A stretch of 64,000 nt of DNA. Origin: Ovis canadensis. Its lineage: Eukaryota; Chordata; Mammalia; Artiodactyla; Bovidae. The translations under genes were made by a program, and so were the position numbers. Where the stretch lies: positions 39,157,001 to 39,221,000 of the forward strand of contig NC_091262.1 of NCBI RefSeq assembly GCF_042477335.2, in the 5' to 3' direction. How positions within the stretch are numbered: the first letter of the stretch is position 1; each line of letters opens with the position of its first letter. A model generated the notes under the pieces. That model ran no database searches. It was not told where the DNA came from and saw only the letters and a list, made by a program, of their open reading frames with translations. This document shows positions 11,363-22,971 of this stretch, piece after piece.

Positions 11363-12090
11363 GACTTAAGAACATGCCATCTAAGACAGTGTATCACACT
11401 TTTCAGAACCCTTCTCTTAACACTGGGAATGTTTTTGTACCATAGATAGAGCAGCCACTGACATCATGGTGGACAGCTTTGTCACTCTTGGCTCCCTGCT
11501 CTGCCCTTTTATAAATCAGACCAAAAATTTCAGTTTGGCCCATCATTGGGCAGCTGGTACTGAAATTTCAAGCATCTGGCAAGTTTCTGGCCTAGAACAT
11601 CTGGGAAGGAGGGTCTGATTTGTGATAGAACAGACTTATTGGCCCCAAATCCTGGCCAGTTAAGATCAGCTACCCATGATCAGAAATTCCCAGGTTTTCA
11701 GCTCTATGATCTCTTTCCAAGGACTTTAATCTCACGTCACCAGGAAAAACTCACTTCCCTGATGATAGTGGTGTTCTGTGATGAGGTCGTCTCTTTCAGA
11801 TTCATGGGACAGTAAAGGGATCGCCAGGCAGCTGGCAAAATTTGATCTTTAAGGCAAGTCTGAAGCAGGAAGTGGGGGGGCGGGTAGGGAGGTTAGAGGA
11901 TGGGGAAGGGAGAGCCACCATGGAAATAACCTGAGGCACTGAAGGAAGATACAATAAAAAATGGGGAAAGTGAGAATAAACCTAACAATATACTCCTGGC
12001 TGTTTCAGCAGCGGGACTGACTGGGGACATGGTGGCTGGCTAATTCGGACACTACGGGTCTACCGTCTCAGCTCACAAGTCTGCTCCGTC
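11363..12090. other. Intergenic, nothing recognised
   Basis: Non-repetitive by eye, with no open frame of note. A conserved noncoding element cannot be excluded. Confidence 0.5.
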
Positions 12091-12101
12091 TCTAAGGATG
12101 T

Positions 12102-12700
12102 TGTCACTGTTGTTCAGTTGCTCAGTCGTGTCCAACTCTTTGTGCCTCCACAGACTGTAGCATGCCAGGCTTCCCCATCCTTCACCATCTCCTGGAGGTT
12201 GCTCAAATTCATGTCCATTGAGTGAGTGATGCCATCCAACCATCTCATCCTCTGCTGCCCACTTCTCCTTTTGCCTTCAGTCTTTCCCAGCATCAGGGTC
12301 TTTTTCAATGAGTCGCCTCTTCACATCAGGTGGCCAAAGTACTGGAGCTTCAACTTCACCATTAGTCCTTCCAATGAATATTCAGGGTTGATTTTCTTTA
12401 GGATTGAGTGGTTTGATTTCCTTACTGTCCAAGGGACTCTCAAGAGTCTTCTCTACCACTACAGTTCAAAAGTATCAGTTCTTTGACGCTCAGTCTTCTT
12501 TATGGTCCAACTGTCACATCCGTACATGACTACTGGAAAAACCATAGCTTTGACTATACTTTGGACTTTGTTGGCAAAGTGATTTCTTCGCTTTTTAATA
12601 TAAGGTCTAGGTTTGTCATGGCTTTCCTTCCACGGAGCAAGAGTTTTTTAAATTTCACAGCAGCAGTTACTGTCTGCAGTGATTTTGGAGCCCAAGAAAA
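12102..12700 (-). repeat. BovB LINE 3' fragment, antisense
   Basis: 599 bases of BovB in reverse, 5'-truncated, with a perfect 11-base TSD TCTAAGGATGT at 12091-12101 and 12701-12711. Confidence 0.96.
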
Positions 12701-12711
12701 TCTAAGGATGT

Positions 12712-14100
12712 CCTCCCCACAAACTCATACAGGAAGAGATGCCAAATGTCCAATGTGATCTCCCTCTACTTGGCATCCTTATCACCACTATCCCCCATCC
12801 CCCGGTTCAGGATGACTTGTGATGCTAACTCACATGAGTTCTTCCTCAAAAGGAATGTGGAAAATTTCCATCTTCCCAGGAAATTGTGCAAAGTTTCCTT
12901 TTAGGTGAACAGCTTGCCGGGCACCACATATACAGCACAGGTAAACTGGAATCAGCTCACCTGGCTTTGTCCTCCTGCCAAGAGGGCTGGCATGCTCCAA
13001 AAAAAGGCGGAGTCTCCGTCCAAGTTCAGCTCTTGGCAGGAGGCTGCTTTATCTTCCCTGTCCACCCCAGACATAAGGATCTGGGTTGCAAATACTGTTT
13101 GAGTCCATACAGCTCAGCTATATCTCATTAACAATAGTCAGAATGTAAATGACACAGTTTAGGGAACTATTAACTTAAGCCTCTGTGTATTAAATTCCAG
13201 ATAAGTTCCAGGCATCACAGCAGGGTGAGTCTTATTAACCAGCAGTTAATAATACCTTCTTATCAGGGTCATTTTATTTCTCAACTAGAGGTGGGCTTAG
13301 ACATCACCTCTGGTGCTTTGTAAATTATACAGATCCTGAAGACAAGACTCCCCATCAAAACTTCTGTGGCAGTGACTGGCCAGTGTCTGACGGTGATGGT
13401 GAATGCCACCCAGACGGGCTTCTCCCTCATTAATCAGAGATTCCCTCTTTGTCGACTGTACATACACATTCCATTAGACTGCAGCAGCTACAGTTAGAAA
13501 TTCTCTATCTGCTCCTGCAGAACCAAAGAGTCTCCGTTTGACTATTTCATTCCGCTGAGATATGGGTGACTCCCTCTTTTTACGAGGCAAGGAATTTTTT
13601 CTATTTTCAAAACTATGAGCACGGCATACAGCCAATGGGAAAGAAGCCAGGCTTAGAGAAGACAAGAACCCTGACCATCAGGCAATTTGGTTTGATGCTC
13701 TGGCTTATAAACTGGTGCTGGATAAATAGAAATGCATATGTTGAAAATGCTTGCAGGGGCTTGAAAAATAGCTGTTTCTTAAGGATTTTGAATACCGATT
13801 TGGCAGTGCTACTGATACCATGTATCTGCACTTGCCACGAAGTCACGTTTTCCTAAACAGAGATGCAGTTTGGTCCAGTCATAGAATTATCGTAGATTCT
13901 AAATTAGCGTCATCCAAGTTAATAAATATCACTGTAATATGCCAAGTGCAAAAGCAGGGACTGAGGAGGGTAGAATGAATCATGTGATTCTCCTTGGAGA
14001 TAAAGAATGGGAAAGCTATGAATTGTTTATAGGAATCTGGAGGTGGGAAGCCTGAGTTGCATTGGTCACACGCAGCTGCCTTTAAAATATGAATACAGAA
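12712..14100. other. Longest repeat-poor intergenic stretch in the upstream half
   Basis: I recognise no repeat or gene in about 1.4 kb. The open frames of 60-96 codons here lack start context, codon bias or familiar motifs. Confidence 0.5.
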
Positions 14101-14104
14101 ATTC

Positions 14105-14220
14105 TGATAGAGAGAAGCTTAAGGTCATTTTGTCCACACCCTTTATTTTACAGGTGAAAAAATGCAATTAAGTAGGTAAAATGATTTATCCTAAGTCACA
14201 CAGAAAATCTATTAAGGGGC
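14105..14220 (-). repeat. MIR-like remnant, antisense
   Basis: Reverse MIR-type words: ttattttacaggtgaaaaaa and cctaagtcacacag. Confidence 0.6.
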
Positions 14221-14484
14221 CTAAACAGATGTTATTTAAATAAGACATTTAGGTTTAAACTGGCTTTCAAAAACACCTCTGTGAAGACTGATTTTAGCAC
14301 CTTCAACACAGCTTTCCTTTGCCCCAACCCTGTTTCCATCTTGCCCATCGAGAGACTCCATAGAAATTATAGAAAAGATTAAAAAATGAAAGTAGTCACC
14401 CTTGTAAACAACATTGGATGTTCTCAGCCTCAAATCTTTGCAGGGCCCCTAAACAGTCAAACATGGTCTGGATATGTACACACT

Positions 14485-14620
14485 GCTGCTGCTGCTGCTA
14501 AGTCACTTCTGTCGTGTTCGACTCTGTGTGACCCCAAGGACTGCAGCCTATCAGGCTCCTCCATCCATGGGATTTTCCAGGCAAGAGTACTGGAGTGGAG
14601 TGCCATTGCCTTCTCCGGTA
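14485..14620 (-). repeat. Bov-A2 monomer, antisense
   Basis: Begins with CTG repeats and ctaagtcacttctgtcgtg and ends ccattgccttctccgg. The direct repeat TACACACT lies at 14477-14484 and 14621-14628, inside an L1 3' end. Confidence 0.93.
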
Positions 14621-14815
14621 TACACACTACTATGTATAAAATAGGAAACCTTTTGTATAGCACAGGGAACTACTCAGTGTTCTGTGATGACCTAAATGGG
14701 AAGGAAATCCAAAAGAAGAGAGAATGCATGTGTACCTATGGCTGATTCACTTGTCTGTATAGCAGAAACTAATGTAACATTGTAAAGCAACTATACTCCA
14801 ATACAAATTAGAAAG
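14621..14815 (+). repeat. L1 3' end
   Basis: Ruminant L1 3' UTR (tagcacagggaactactc through gtaaagcaactatactcc), with its first part upstream of the Bov-A2 insertion. Confidence 0.88.
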
Positions 14816-15430
14816 CAAAGGCAAAAGCAAAGCCGGTCAGGAAGCCAGCAAGGCAAGCCCGTGATAGCAGAAGAGATGGCTCAGAACACCAGGGGTGAGA
14901 GAGTGCCAACCCAGAAAGGTGGGGAGAGTGCTGAGGCTGCTTTTTGTCCAGAGGAGAGAGAAGATGGGGGCGGGGAGGAGGGTAGCTCACAGCCCTGATT
15001 GGCTGGGTTGATTCAGGGAGAGCAACCAGAGGGTTGACCCCATACAAACGCTCTCTCCTTTCCCCAAGCAGCAAAAATCGTCTTTCCCTCCAGTGGGAAG
15101 AATGATTGCAGGCAGGTGGACTGGAAAGGACAGCAGAGCCCTGGGAGAATTAGGGACACGCACACCTAGATGGCCAAACTGCCCTGGGAGCTGGGCCAGC
15201 ATGCCCAACTCCACCGAGCACAGTGCAGACTGCAGGAAGGCTTCCCTGTCCCCCACCCCATCTTGGGCCAGCAGCAGATCAACTAACTGGGAGTCTCAGC
15301 AAATAAGATGAGAGTCAGCAAACATTTGGGAAGAGTCCTGCAATTCCAGCAAAAGATAAAAAAATTTTTTTTTTAAAAAAGGTAGAATTAATTTCAAAGT
15401 GACAAATGCTGCCACGCTGTGACTCTGGTT
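14816..15430. other. Intergenic, nothing recognised
   Basis: Begins with short AAGC/AAGG runs. No gene or named repeat seen. Confidence 0.5.
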
Positions 15431-15435
15431 GTAAA

Positions 15436-15750
15436 GTGACTGGCATGCATACACTATTGATAGTATATATGAAATAGCTAACTAATGAGAACATACTCTT
15501 CAGCACAGGAAACTACCCAGTGCTCTGTGGTAACCTGAATGGGAAGGAAGTCCAAAAGAGAGGGATACATATATATGCTGGGGTAGGAAATGGCAACCCA
15601 CTTCAGTATTCTTGTCTGGGAAATCCCGTGGACTGAGGATCTTGGCAGACTACAGTCCATGGGGTCACAAAAGAGTGACCGACTCACAACCGAGTGACTG
15701 AGCAGATACGTATATGTATGGCTGATTCATTTTGCTATATGGCAGAAACT
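15436..15750 (+). repeat. L1 3' end interrupted by a Bov SINE fragment
   Basis: L1 3' UTR words at 15470-15580 and again at 15705-15750. Similar atacatatatatg and atacgtatatgtatg sequences border the insertion. Confidence 0.8.
15583..15702 (+). repeat. Bov-A/Bov-tA fragment nested in L1
   Basis: Contains ggaaatggcaacccacttca through gagtgactgag, lacking the tRNA-like head. Confidence 0.85.
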
Positions 15751-16350
15751 ACAATGGATAAAGGAGAAAGGGATAGGATAAAGAAAATATTCAAAGACAT
15801 GAAGGATAAATCCAGAGATTCAAAAATCCTTCTAATAGTTTTAGAAGGAGAGAATAGAGACAGTAGAGGCGGGGGGAATACAAGATTTGAAAAAGAAAAA
15901 AAAGCTAAGAATTTTCTACAACTGTAGAAAGACATTCATCTTCAGACGGACAGGGTCTACTGTTTATTTAGTAGGATGAATTTATAAAACCACAGATAGC
16001 ACCTGGACAAATAATAGTGAAATTTCAAAACTTCATGGATAAGTAAGGAAAATTCTAGTAACCTCCAGGAAATAAAGATAGAATAGTTATGCAAGAATGA
16101 GGATAAAATTTACCTCAATAACACTGGGTGAAAAGAAAATGAAGGGAAATCTTTAAGGTGCCAAAGGAGAGGAAGAAAGCCTTTTCATTCTAGAATGGTC
16201 TATCCAGTAGATTATTATTCTACAGGGAGAATAAAATATAGGCATTTTTCTAAGGGCTCAGATAAACTTATAACCCACAGACACTCCTGAAAGAATAGCT
16301 TTAGGATCTATTCCAGCAGGAATAAAGAAAAGACTAGTAGAAAAAAATCA
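15751..16350 (+). repeat. Old L1M-type 5' region remnant
   Basis: A-rich sequence resembling the noncoding 5' region of old L1M elements (for example gtgaaatttcaaaacttcatgg and ggtctatccagtag). Strongly diverged. Confidence 0.5.
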
Positions 16351-16765
16351 GTTATGAATGGAGACGACGTTCATGCCTTACTTGTGCAACTCAAAATAAT
16401 TTTTAAAAGATACCTTAAAAATAGAGCTTTAATTAAACTGAAAATGCTAAGTACATTATCATGGAAAAGGAAACAACCATATATTCAATGTTTAAAGTCT
16501 AGGCAATATATTTACAACACACAATCTTTTCAGAAAATATCTAAACCAATTTTAAGATTTTCAGTTCCCAAGGAACTCAGACAAAGATGGTACATTGACC
16601 ATAGGAAGCTATCACCAATTTCTTATGAAATCCCCAAAAATGACGCTAAGGGAATTAAAAAAGACACAACTCCAAAGAACAGGGTGAGTATGAGAGAGGA
16701 AATCAGCTTAAAAACCACTTTTCTTATCGGAAAAAAGGAAATGGGGGAGTGGTAAGTGATCTAAC
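16351..16765. other. AT-rich intergenic, possibly continuing L1M
   Basis: A 133-codon open frame occurs here, but composition and lack of any family resemblance argue against a gene. Confidence 0.4.
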
Positions 16766-16777
16766 CCAGAGAAGACA

Positions 16778-16940
16778 CTGCTGCTGCTGCTGCTAAGTCG
16801 CTTCAGTCGTGTCCGACTCTGTGTGACCCCATAGACGGCAGCCCACCAGGCTCCCCCGTCCCTGGATTCTCCAGGCAAGAACACTGGAGTGGGTTGCCAT
16901 TTCCTTCTCCAATGCATGAAAGTGAAAAGTGAAAGTGAAT
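16778..16940 (-). repeat. Bov-A2 half, antisense
   Basis: CTG-repeat start, gtcgcttcagtcgtgtccg, ending ccaatgcatgaaagtgaaa, the dimer junction of Bov-A2. Confidence 0.92.
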
Positions 16941-16956
16941 TTGACACTACTCTCTT

Positions 16957-17100
16957 TGAAATATTTATTTTTATTTGTTTAATTTGGCTGCACCAGGTCT
17001 TGGTCGTAGCATGTGGGATCTTTCATTGTGGCATGTGGGATCTAGTTCCCCCTGCACTGGGAGTCCTGAGTCTTAGCCACTGGACCACCAGGGAAGTACC
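16957..17100 (-). repeat. CHR SINE, short, antisense
   Basis: From a T-rich tail to ccaccagggaagtacc, with a small internal duplication of gcatgtgggatct. Confidence 0.85.
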
Positions 17101-17430
17101 TGTTCTGCTCTGTTAAGGTGGGTGCTAAGGTGAGAGCCAGTTTACCCAACAAAACCTGGAAAGTCTGACATGCAGAGACATAAGAGAGGATGAGGGGGGC
17201 TGAACAGATTGAAATGGGGGAAGACTCAGACTGCAGACCAGACGTTCATCCCCACCCTCTTTCCTGTTACTGAGTCCAAATTTGCTCTGCTCTCCACAAG
17301 ATAATTCAATGAAACTGAGAGAGTCAATTCCTAGGCAGACTGATAAGTCCAGGGTCCCTAAGGAGAAGAAAGGGGTCTGGGGCTCTTGAAGTGGAGATAG
17401 GGGTCTGGAATTCTCAAGGAGGAGGAATTT
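17101..17430 (+). repeat. Possible ERV internal sequence upstream of an LTR
   Basis: No coding similarity recognised, but the purine run aaggaggaggaattt abuts the LTR start and resembles a polypurine tract. This would make the stretch the 3' end of an ERV interior. Low certainty. Confidence 0.35.
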
Positions 17431-17948
17431 TGTGTACACTCCTTAGTCAATTACACAACTCAGTTTAAACTCTGTACTAGGAATTATACAACAACAATTA
17501 TACAACAATGTTGCATACAACAACTGCTTGAGGACAGTTGCTCCTTCCTGAAAACCTTCTGACTAATCCTGATATCTTAGAATGTATATTATGGGAGTGG
17601 GTCTGGGAGGATCTTTCTATTGTTAAATTCTAATCTTGTTATCCTAAAATGTAAATTGTGGGAGTGGGTCTGGTAAAATTTTCACAAACTTGAGACATTC
17701 TTTTGATTCATTGTAATAACTAATTGGAGAGTATAGAACTCCATTGCTAACACTAGCAAGGGGGTACCCTTTCTGCCCCCTTCTGATGTCTATCTATGTC
17801 AGAAGCTTTCTCTATCCCTTTTATACTTTAATAAAACTCTATTATACAAAAGCTCTGAGCGATCAAGTCTCGTCTCTGGCCCCGGATTGAATTCTTCTCT
17901 GGAGGCCAAGAATCCCAGTGTCTTCTGTGGTTCAGCTACAACCTTTCA
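17431..17948 (+). repeat. ERV long terminal repeat (sense)
   Basis: 518 bases from TGTGTACACT to CTTTCA. A TATA-like ttttatactt and an AATAAA lie near 17819-17836, and the 3' part resembles a ruminant ERV R-U5 region. A 43-base unit is duplicated in the U3-like part (17564-17606 and 17631-17673, 37 of 43 identical), as is common for LTR enhancers. Confidence 0.7.
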
Positions 17949-18138
17949 AATCCAAGATAAGTCAATGAATCTGAGATGAGGTGTTGGGATCAGGAAGGTG
18001 TAAGGTGAGTGCGGAGAAAAAGAGAGCCAGGTGGTCAGGCAAGAAAAGGAAATTTATTAGAGGGAAATGAGAGGGTGACTGGCCCTTAAGGAGAACCAGC
18101 ATCCTCCCTTTCTGATGGGGTCTTTCTTATATCCTACC
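17949..18138 (-). repeat. Possible LTR fragment, antisense
   Basis: A reversed polyadenylation-type aatttattag lies near 18050 in a purine-rich setting. It stops abruptly at the BovB start. Only a tentative call. Confidence 0.3.
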
Positions 18139-18940
18139 GGGAGAAATATCAATAATCTCAGATATGCAGATGATACCACCCTTATGGCAGAAAGTGAGGA
18201 AGAACTAAAGAGCCTCTTGATGAAAGTGAAAGAGAGTGAAAAAGTTGGCTTAAAGCTCAACATTCAGAAAACTAAGATCATGGTATCCAGTCCCATTACT
18301 TCATGGCAAATAGATGTGGAAACAATGGAAACGGTGAGAGACTTTATTTTGGAGGGCTCCAAAATCACTGCAGATGGTGATTGCAGCCATGAAATTAAAA
18401 GACACTTACTCTTTGGAAGGAAAGTTATGATCAATCTAGACAGCATATTAAAAAGCAGAGACATTACTTTGCCAACAAAGTCCATCTAGTCAAGGCTATG
18501 GTTTTTCCAGTGGTCAGGTATGGATGTGAGAGTTGGACTATAAAGAAAGCTGAGCACCAAAGAATTGATGCTTTTGAACTGTGATGTTAGAGAAGACTCT
18601 TGAGAGTCCCTTGGACTGCAAGGAGATCCAATCAGTCCATCCTAAAGGAGGTCAGTCCTGTGTGTTCATTGGAAGGACTGATGCTGAAGCTGAAATTCCA
18701 ATACTTTGGGCACCTGATGCGAAGAGCTGACTCATTAGAAAAGACCCTGATGCTGAGAAAGATTGAGGGCAGGAAGAGAAGGGGATGACAGAGGATGAGA
18801 TAGTTGGATGGCATCACTGACTCAATGGACATGGGTTTGGGTAGACTCCGGGAGTTGGTGATCAACAGGAAGGCCTGGTGTGCTGTGGTTCATGGGGTCG
18901 CAAAGAGTCAGACATGACTGAGCAACTGAACTGAACTGAA
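18139..18940 (+). repeat. BovB LINE 3' part
   Basis: About 800 bases in sense orientation, starting in the reverse transcriptase region (a YADD box is readable at about 18157-18168) and ending with the gaactgaactgaatg tail. No clear TSD. Confidence 0.95.
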
Positions 18941-18958
18941 TGAAAAATTCTCTGAAGG

Positions 18959-19430
18959 TGTTAGGGAAAGCACACTGATTGAAACTGTCCACCCTGGCCC
19001 GACACCATAGTAACCATTTACATGAGCTGTTTTATGACAGGAGGTACTGCTAAAGAACACGGAACTAATGAGCCTCCACCAGCTGAAAGAGTTCGGGAAA
19101 GGTCAAAATGAGACATCACATGTCCGACCACTTCCCACTCTGTCATTCATCTTGGCTGAACAAGGCGTGCACCACCAGGAAGGACTCTTGAGTCAGAATG
19201 ATTGGCTTAAGACAACCCAGAAACTAATCCCATCACCATAAAACCGGACTGCAAGCCATGTGACAGAGCTGTTCTCCTGGGTTCCCTTACCCTGTTGCTC
19301 TACGCCCAGGTGTCCTTTCCCAATAAAATCTCTTGCTTTGTCAGCACATGTGTCTCCTCGGACAATTCATTTCCGAGTGTTAGACAAGAGCCCAGTTTCG
19401 GGCCCTGGAGGGGTCCTCCTTCCTGCAACA
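18959..19430 (+). repeat. Solo ERV LTR (sense)
   Basis: 472 bases from TGTTAGGG to GCAACA, with the polyadenylation signal in cccaataaaatctc near 19321. It is flanked by gaagg (18954-18958) and aaagg (19431-19435), a likely 5-base TSD with one change. A class I-like LTR is inferred from the R-U5 appearance. Confidence 0.65.
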
Positions 19431-20437
19431 AAAGGGTGTTCAAATTTTAGCCTGTAGCTGAGTCCTGCGGTCATGTAGCTCATATAGCCAGAGGTCTGGA
19501 ATCTGGTGGTCTTGTAGCCTTGAGAAGGTAGGCGCCAGTAAGAAAAGAGAATGTTATTTGGGCAATTTGGTCAGTCTCAAGGGTACTTGATTTTAATGTT
19601 TGTTTGCAAGGTCAACATAATGAGCCATTTTAACAATGAGCCCCCTTGTAGGCTCTAACAGAAGGGACTTTATTTGGGAGCCTGCTGCCCAAGAAGACGG
19701 CAGGCTAGGACCTCAAAACAACTATCTTGTCAGGGTCTGGTTGCCAGGTTCTTTTATGCATTAGAGATGGGGTGGGGGGAGGCAAGGAAACAAAGTAAAA
19801 ACACTATTCAATCCTTGCAAATGTCCCCTAGAATGGGAATCCTCAGGCAGGGGGATGTGTTAGTCTCAGTTCCTTACAGTCCTTCACGGGTGGGCAGCTC
19901 AGATTATCTCCCTGAGACAGGCCGTTATGTATGTTAGAACAAAAAACGGTTAACACAGGCAGTCAGGTCATCCCCTAGGACAACTCAGGGAACAGTCACT
20001 GGAGAAACTCGAGACTTGAGACTCCCAGAAGGCTGCTCACGGAACATCCTTCCACTCATTATCCACTGAGTCTGATGTGAATTTCCACACCCATCCTGGT
20101 GTGGACATTCATCCCCATTGGCACTCCAGGACAGGCTTAGATTCCCAGACTCTCAAAGATGAGTCTCCTTCACTGCACGACCCAGGGTAAGGCCAGCTAT
20201 TACACATACTTCTGACCTGTGGGCAGTGTGTCTACCTCTGTTCACAGGTGGAACATCCTCTCTGGGTTCCTGGTTCTCCGCCGGAAGCTCACATACAGAC
20301 TCCAGCTGGGCTGGGGCCCTCAACAGAGACCATGCCCTTGAGGGTACCGGTATATTGTAAGGCTGGGTCCTGGGATGTTTTTCTGTAAGGGGTTAAATGA
20401 TAAACATTTTAGGCTTTTTGGACCAGGAAACAAAATT
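19431..20437 (-). repeat. Probable antisense LTR and flanking sequence
   Basis: The stretch at about 19640-19760 reads on the minus strand as an LTR-like end with AATAAA (gactttatttggg at 19669). The remainder to 20437 is unassigned; it may be more of the same ERV cluster. Confidence 0.4.
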
Positions 20438-20449
20438 AAGGATAGCCTG

Positions 20450-20724
20450 CTGCTGCTGCTGCTAAGTCACTTCAGTCGTGTTCAACTCTGTGTGACCCCA
20501 TAGATGGCAGCCCACCAGGCTCCTCTGTCCCTGGGATTCTCCAGACAAGAACACTGAAGTGGGTTGCCATTTCCTTCTCCAATGCATGAAAGTGAAAAGT
20601 GAAAGTGAAGTCAGTCTGTCATGTCCAACTCTTCGAGACCTCAAGGACTGCAGCCTACCAGGCTCCTCCGTCCATGGGATTTTCCAGGCAAGAACATTGG
20701 AGTGGGGTGTCATCGCCTTCTCCA
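20450..20724 (-). repeat. Bov-A2 dimer, antisense
   Basis: Both monomers joined at ccaatgcatgaaagtgaaa. Perfect 12-base TSD AAGGATAGCCTG at 20438-20449 and 20725-20736. Confidence 0.97.
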
Positions 20725-21139
20725 AAGGATAGCCTGGAGGTACTTATATAGCCATTTAAGTTGTATATTGCTCATTATTAGAGAAATGCAAACTAAACCT
20801 ACAATGAGATACCTCACACTGGTCAGAATGGCCATTATCAACAAATCTACAAACACTAAGTGCTGAAGAAGGTGTGAGGAATGGAAACCCTCTTGCACAG
20901 TTGGTGGGAATGTAAATGGATACAACCACCATGGAGAACAGTACGGAGATTCCTTAAAGAGCTAGGAGTAAAACTACATCACCCAGCAATCCCACTGCTG
21001 AGCATATACTCTGAGAAAATCTTAATTGAAAAAGACATATGCACCTCAATGTTCACTGCAGAACTATTTACAATAGGTAGGACATGGAAGCAGCCTAAAT
21101 GTACATCCACAGATGAATGGATAAAGAAGTTGTTGTTCA

Positions 21140-21192
21140 AAAAAAAAAATAAATAAAAAATAAAAAATAAAATAAAAAATAAAATAAAAAAA
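21140..21192 (+). repeat. A/T-only insertion with 17-base TSD
   Basis: 53 bases composed only of A and T (A-rich, AAATAA/AAAAAT pattern). They are bracketed by identical 17-base copies of aaagaagttgttgttca at 21123-21139 and 21193-21209. It looks like a retroposed tail without a body. Confidence 0.85.
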
Positions 21193-21228
21193 AAAGAAGT
21201 TGTTGTTCATATACACAATGGAATATTT

Positions 21229-21443
21229 GTTGCTGTTGTTCAGTCACTCAGTCATGTCTGACTCTGCAAGCCCATGGACTGCAGCATGCCAGCCTTCCCT
21301 GTCCTTCACAATCTCCTGGAGTTTGCTCCAACTCAGGTCCCATTGAGTCTGTGATGCCATGCAAATATCTCATCCTCTGCTGTCCCCTTCTTCTCCTGCC
21401 CTCAATCTTTCCCAACATCAGGGCCTCTTCCAATGAGTCATCA
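21229..21443 (-). repeat. BovB 3' fragment, antisense, nested in L1
   Basis: Starts gttgctgttgttcagtcactc and stops after ccaatgagtca; L1 sequence continues on both sides. Confidence 0.9.
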
Positions 21444-21920
21444 TAAAAAGAAATGCATTTGACACTGTTCTAATGAGGTGGATGAACCTGGAGTCTGTTA
21501 TACAGAATGAAGTAAATCAGAAAGAGAAAGACAAGTATCATCTATTAATGCACACATATGGAATCTAGAATGATGGTACTGATGAACCTATTTGCAGGGC
21601 AGCAATGGAAATGCAGACATGTGGAGAAAAGAATTGTGCACACAGTGGGGGAAGGAGAGGGTGGGACAAATTGAGAGAGTAGCATGGAAATATATACATT
21701 ACCATATGTAAAATAGATAGCAAATGGGCACTTCCTGTATGACACAGGGAGCGCAAACCTGTGCTCTGTGACAACCTAGAGGGGTGGGATGGGGTGGAAG
21801 ATAGGAGGGAGATTCAAGAGGGAGGGGACATATGTATACTTATGGCTGACTTATGTTGATATATTGCAGAATCCAGCACAGTATTGTAAAACAATTATCC
21901 TCCAATTAAAAATAAATAAA

Positions 21921-22769
21921 TTTTTAAAATGTAAAATTTCTTACCTCCCAAACTGTACAGGAGCAAGTAGTGGGTTGAATTTGCCCCCCACCCCGGACCA
22001 TGATTTGCCATCCTATGCTCTAAGGCATATATATTTAACCCAGACTCCTTGGCAGACAATTTGCCTTACTCCAGCACATCATTTCAACTCCCAGGTTCTT
22101 TTTCATTTCCGGTTGCTGGTGTTGCTTTTCCTTTTTGATCTTGAACTTGGCTTTATATTTCAAGAAAATTTTATTGTTATATTTTATGCAATATTTGTAT
22201 GTCTTTGGAGCAAGAGGTGGGTCTTTCCACGTAAGCTTATTTTGCCATTCAGGCAGAAGTCCAGGAACCGTTTCCATAAGGATAGCAAGGTGATGAAAGT
22301 TTTTAAAGAATGTGTTTGAACACGTAAGCATGAAATGGAACTAAACAATGTTCGAGCTGCTCTCCCATGGACTAGATACTCCCTTACCCCACTCATCTAT
22401 CCTGTGGGTAAGTCATTGCTTCTTAGCATCCAGAGTAACTGAACAAAGAGAGAAGAGGTGAAGTTCAGGTCAAACTGGTCTCCAAACAACCTGGCTTACT
22501 CTGTGGATTTGCTATGTAGATCAAAGCAGAGAGTAGACAGAAAAGCGCTTTCAAAACAGAAAGTCCTTGATGCAGGGAGGTCATTTCACTATCAAAGGTC
22601 AGTTCTGATACTTGAAAGGAGTTTTGGTAAAAATACTCAGTTGAATTTTTTTGCTCTACAAGTTTAAGTAAAGAAAGAATCTGTATCCCAACTAAAATGT
22701 GTTTTATTAATTTTCCATGACAGATATTGTCAAATCTGGTTGTATTAGCAGGAAAACTCTGCATTTGTC
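21921..22769. other. Intergenic, nothing recognised
   Basis: Several open frames of up to about 100 codons overlap on both strands, without recognisable motifs. Confidence 0.5.
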
Positions 22770-22783
22770 AAAACTCATAACTT

Positions 22784-22957
22784 GGGGCTTGCCTGGTGGT
22801 TCAGTGGTTAGGAGTCTGCCTTCCAGTGTAGGGGATGTGGGTTAGATTACTGGTTTGGAACTAGATCCCACAGAACAACTAGAGAAGTCTGTGCAGAGCA
22901 ACAAGAGAAAGCCCACATGCCTCAGAAGACCCACCATGGCCAAGATAAGCAAACAAC
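22784..22957 (+). repeat. CHR SINE
   Basis: Sense copy beginning ggggcttgcctggtggttc. Direct repeats aaaactcataactt (22770-22783) and aaaactcaaaactt (22958-22971) differ at one base. Confidence 0.9.
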
Positions 22958-22971
22958 AAAACTCAAAACTT

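Larger units (their letters stand above)
20737..21920 (+). repeat. L1 3' end with nested insertions
   Basis: The end of ORF2 (gagaaatgcaaactaaacc, gagatacctcacactggtc) and 3' UTR of an L1, ending in AATAAATAAA. It is interrupted by an A/T-only insertion at 21140-21192 and a BovB fragment at 21229-21443. The coding frame is broken. Confidence 0.92.

Noticed and set aside
16354..16755. 133-codon open frame in AT-rich intergenic DNA
   Set aside because: Lys/Ile-rich composition follows the AT content, it adjoins an L1M-like remnant, and I recognise no motif.
22035..22331. 98-codon minus-strand frame that at first looked like a processed pseudogene
   Set aside because: I could not match it to any protein, and a poly(A) tail and TSD are absent.
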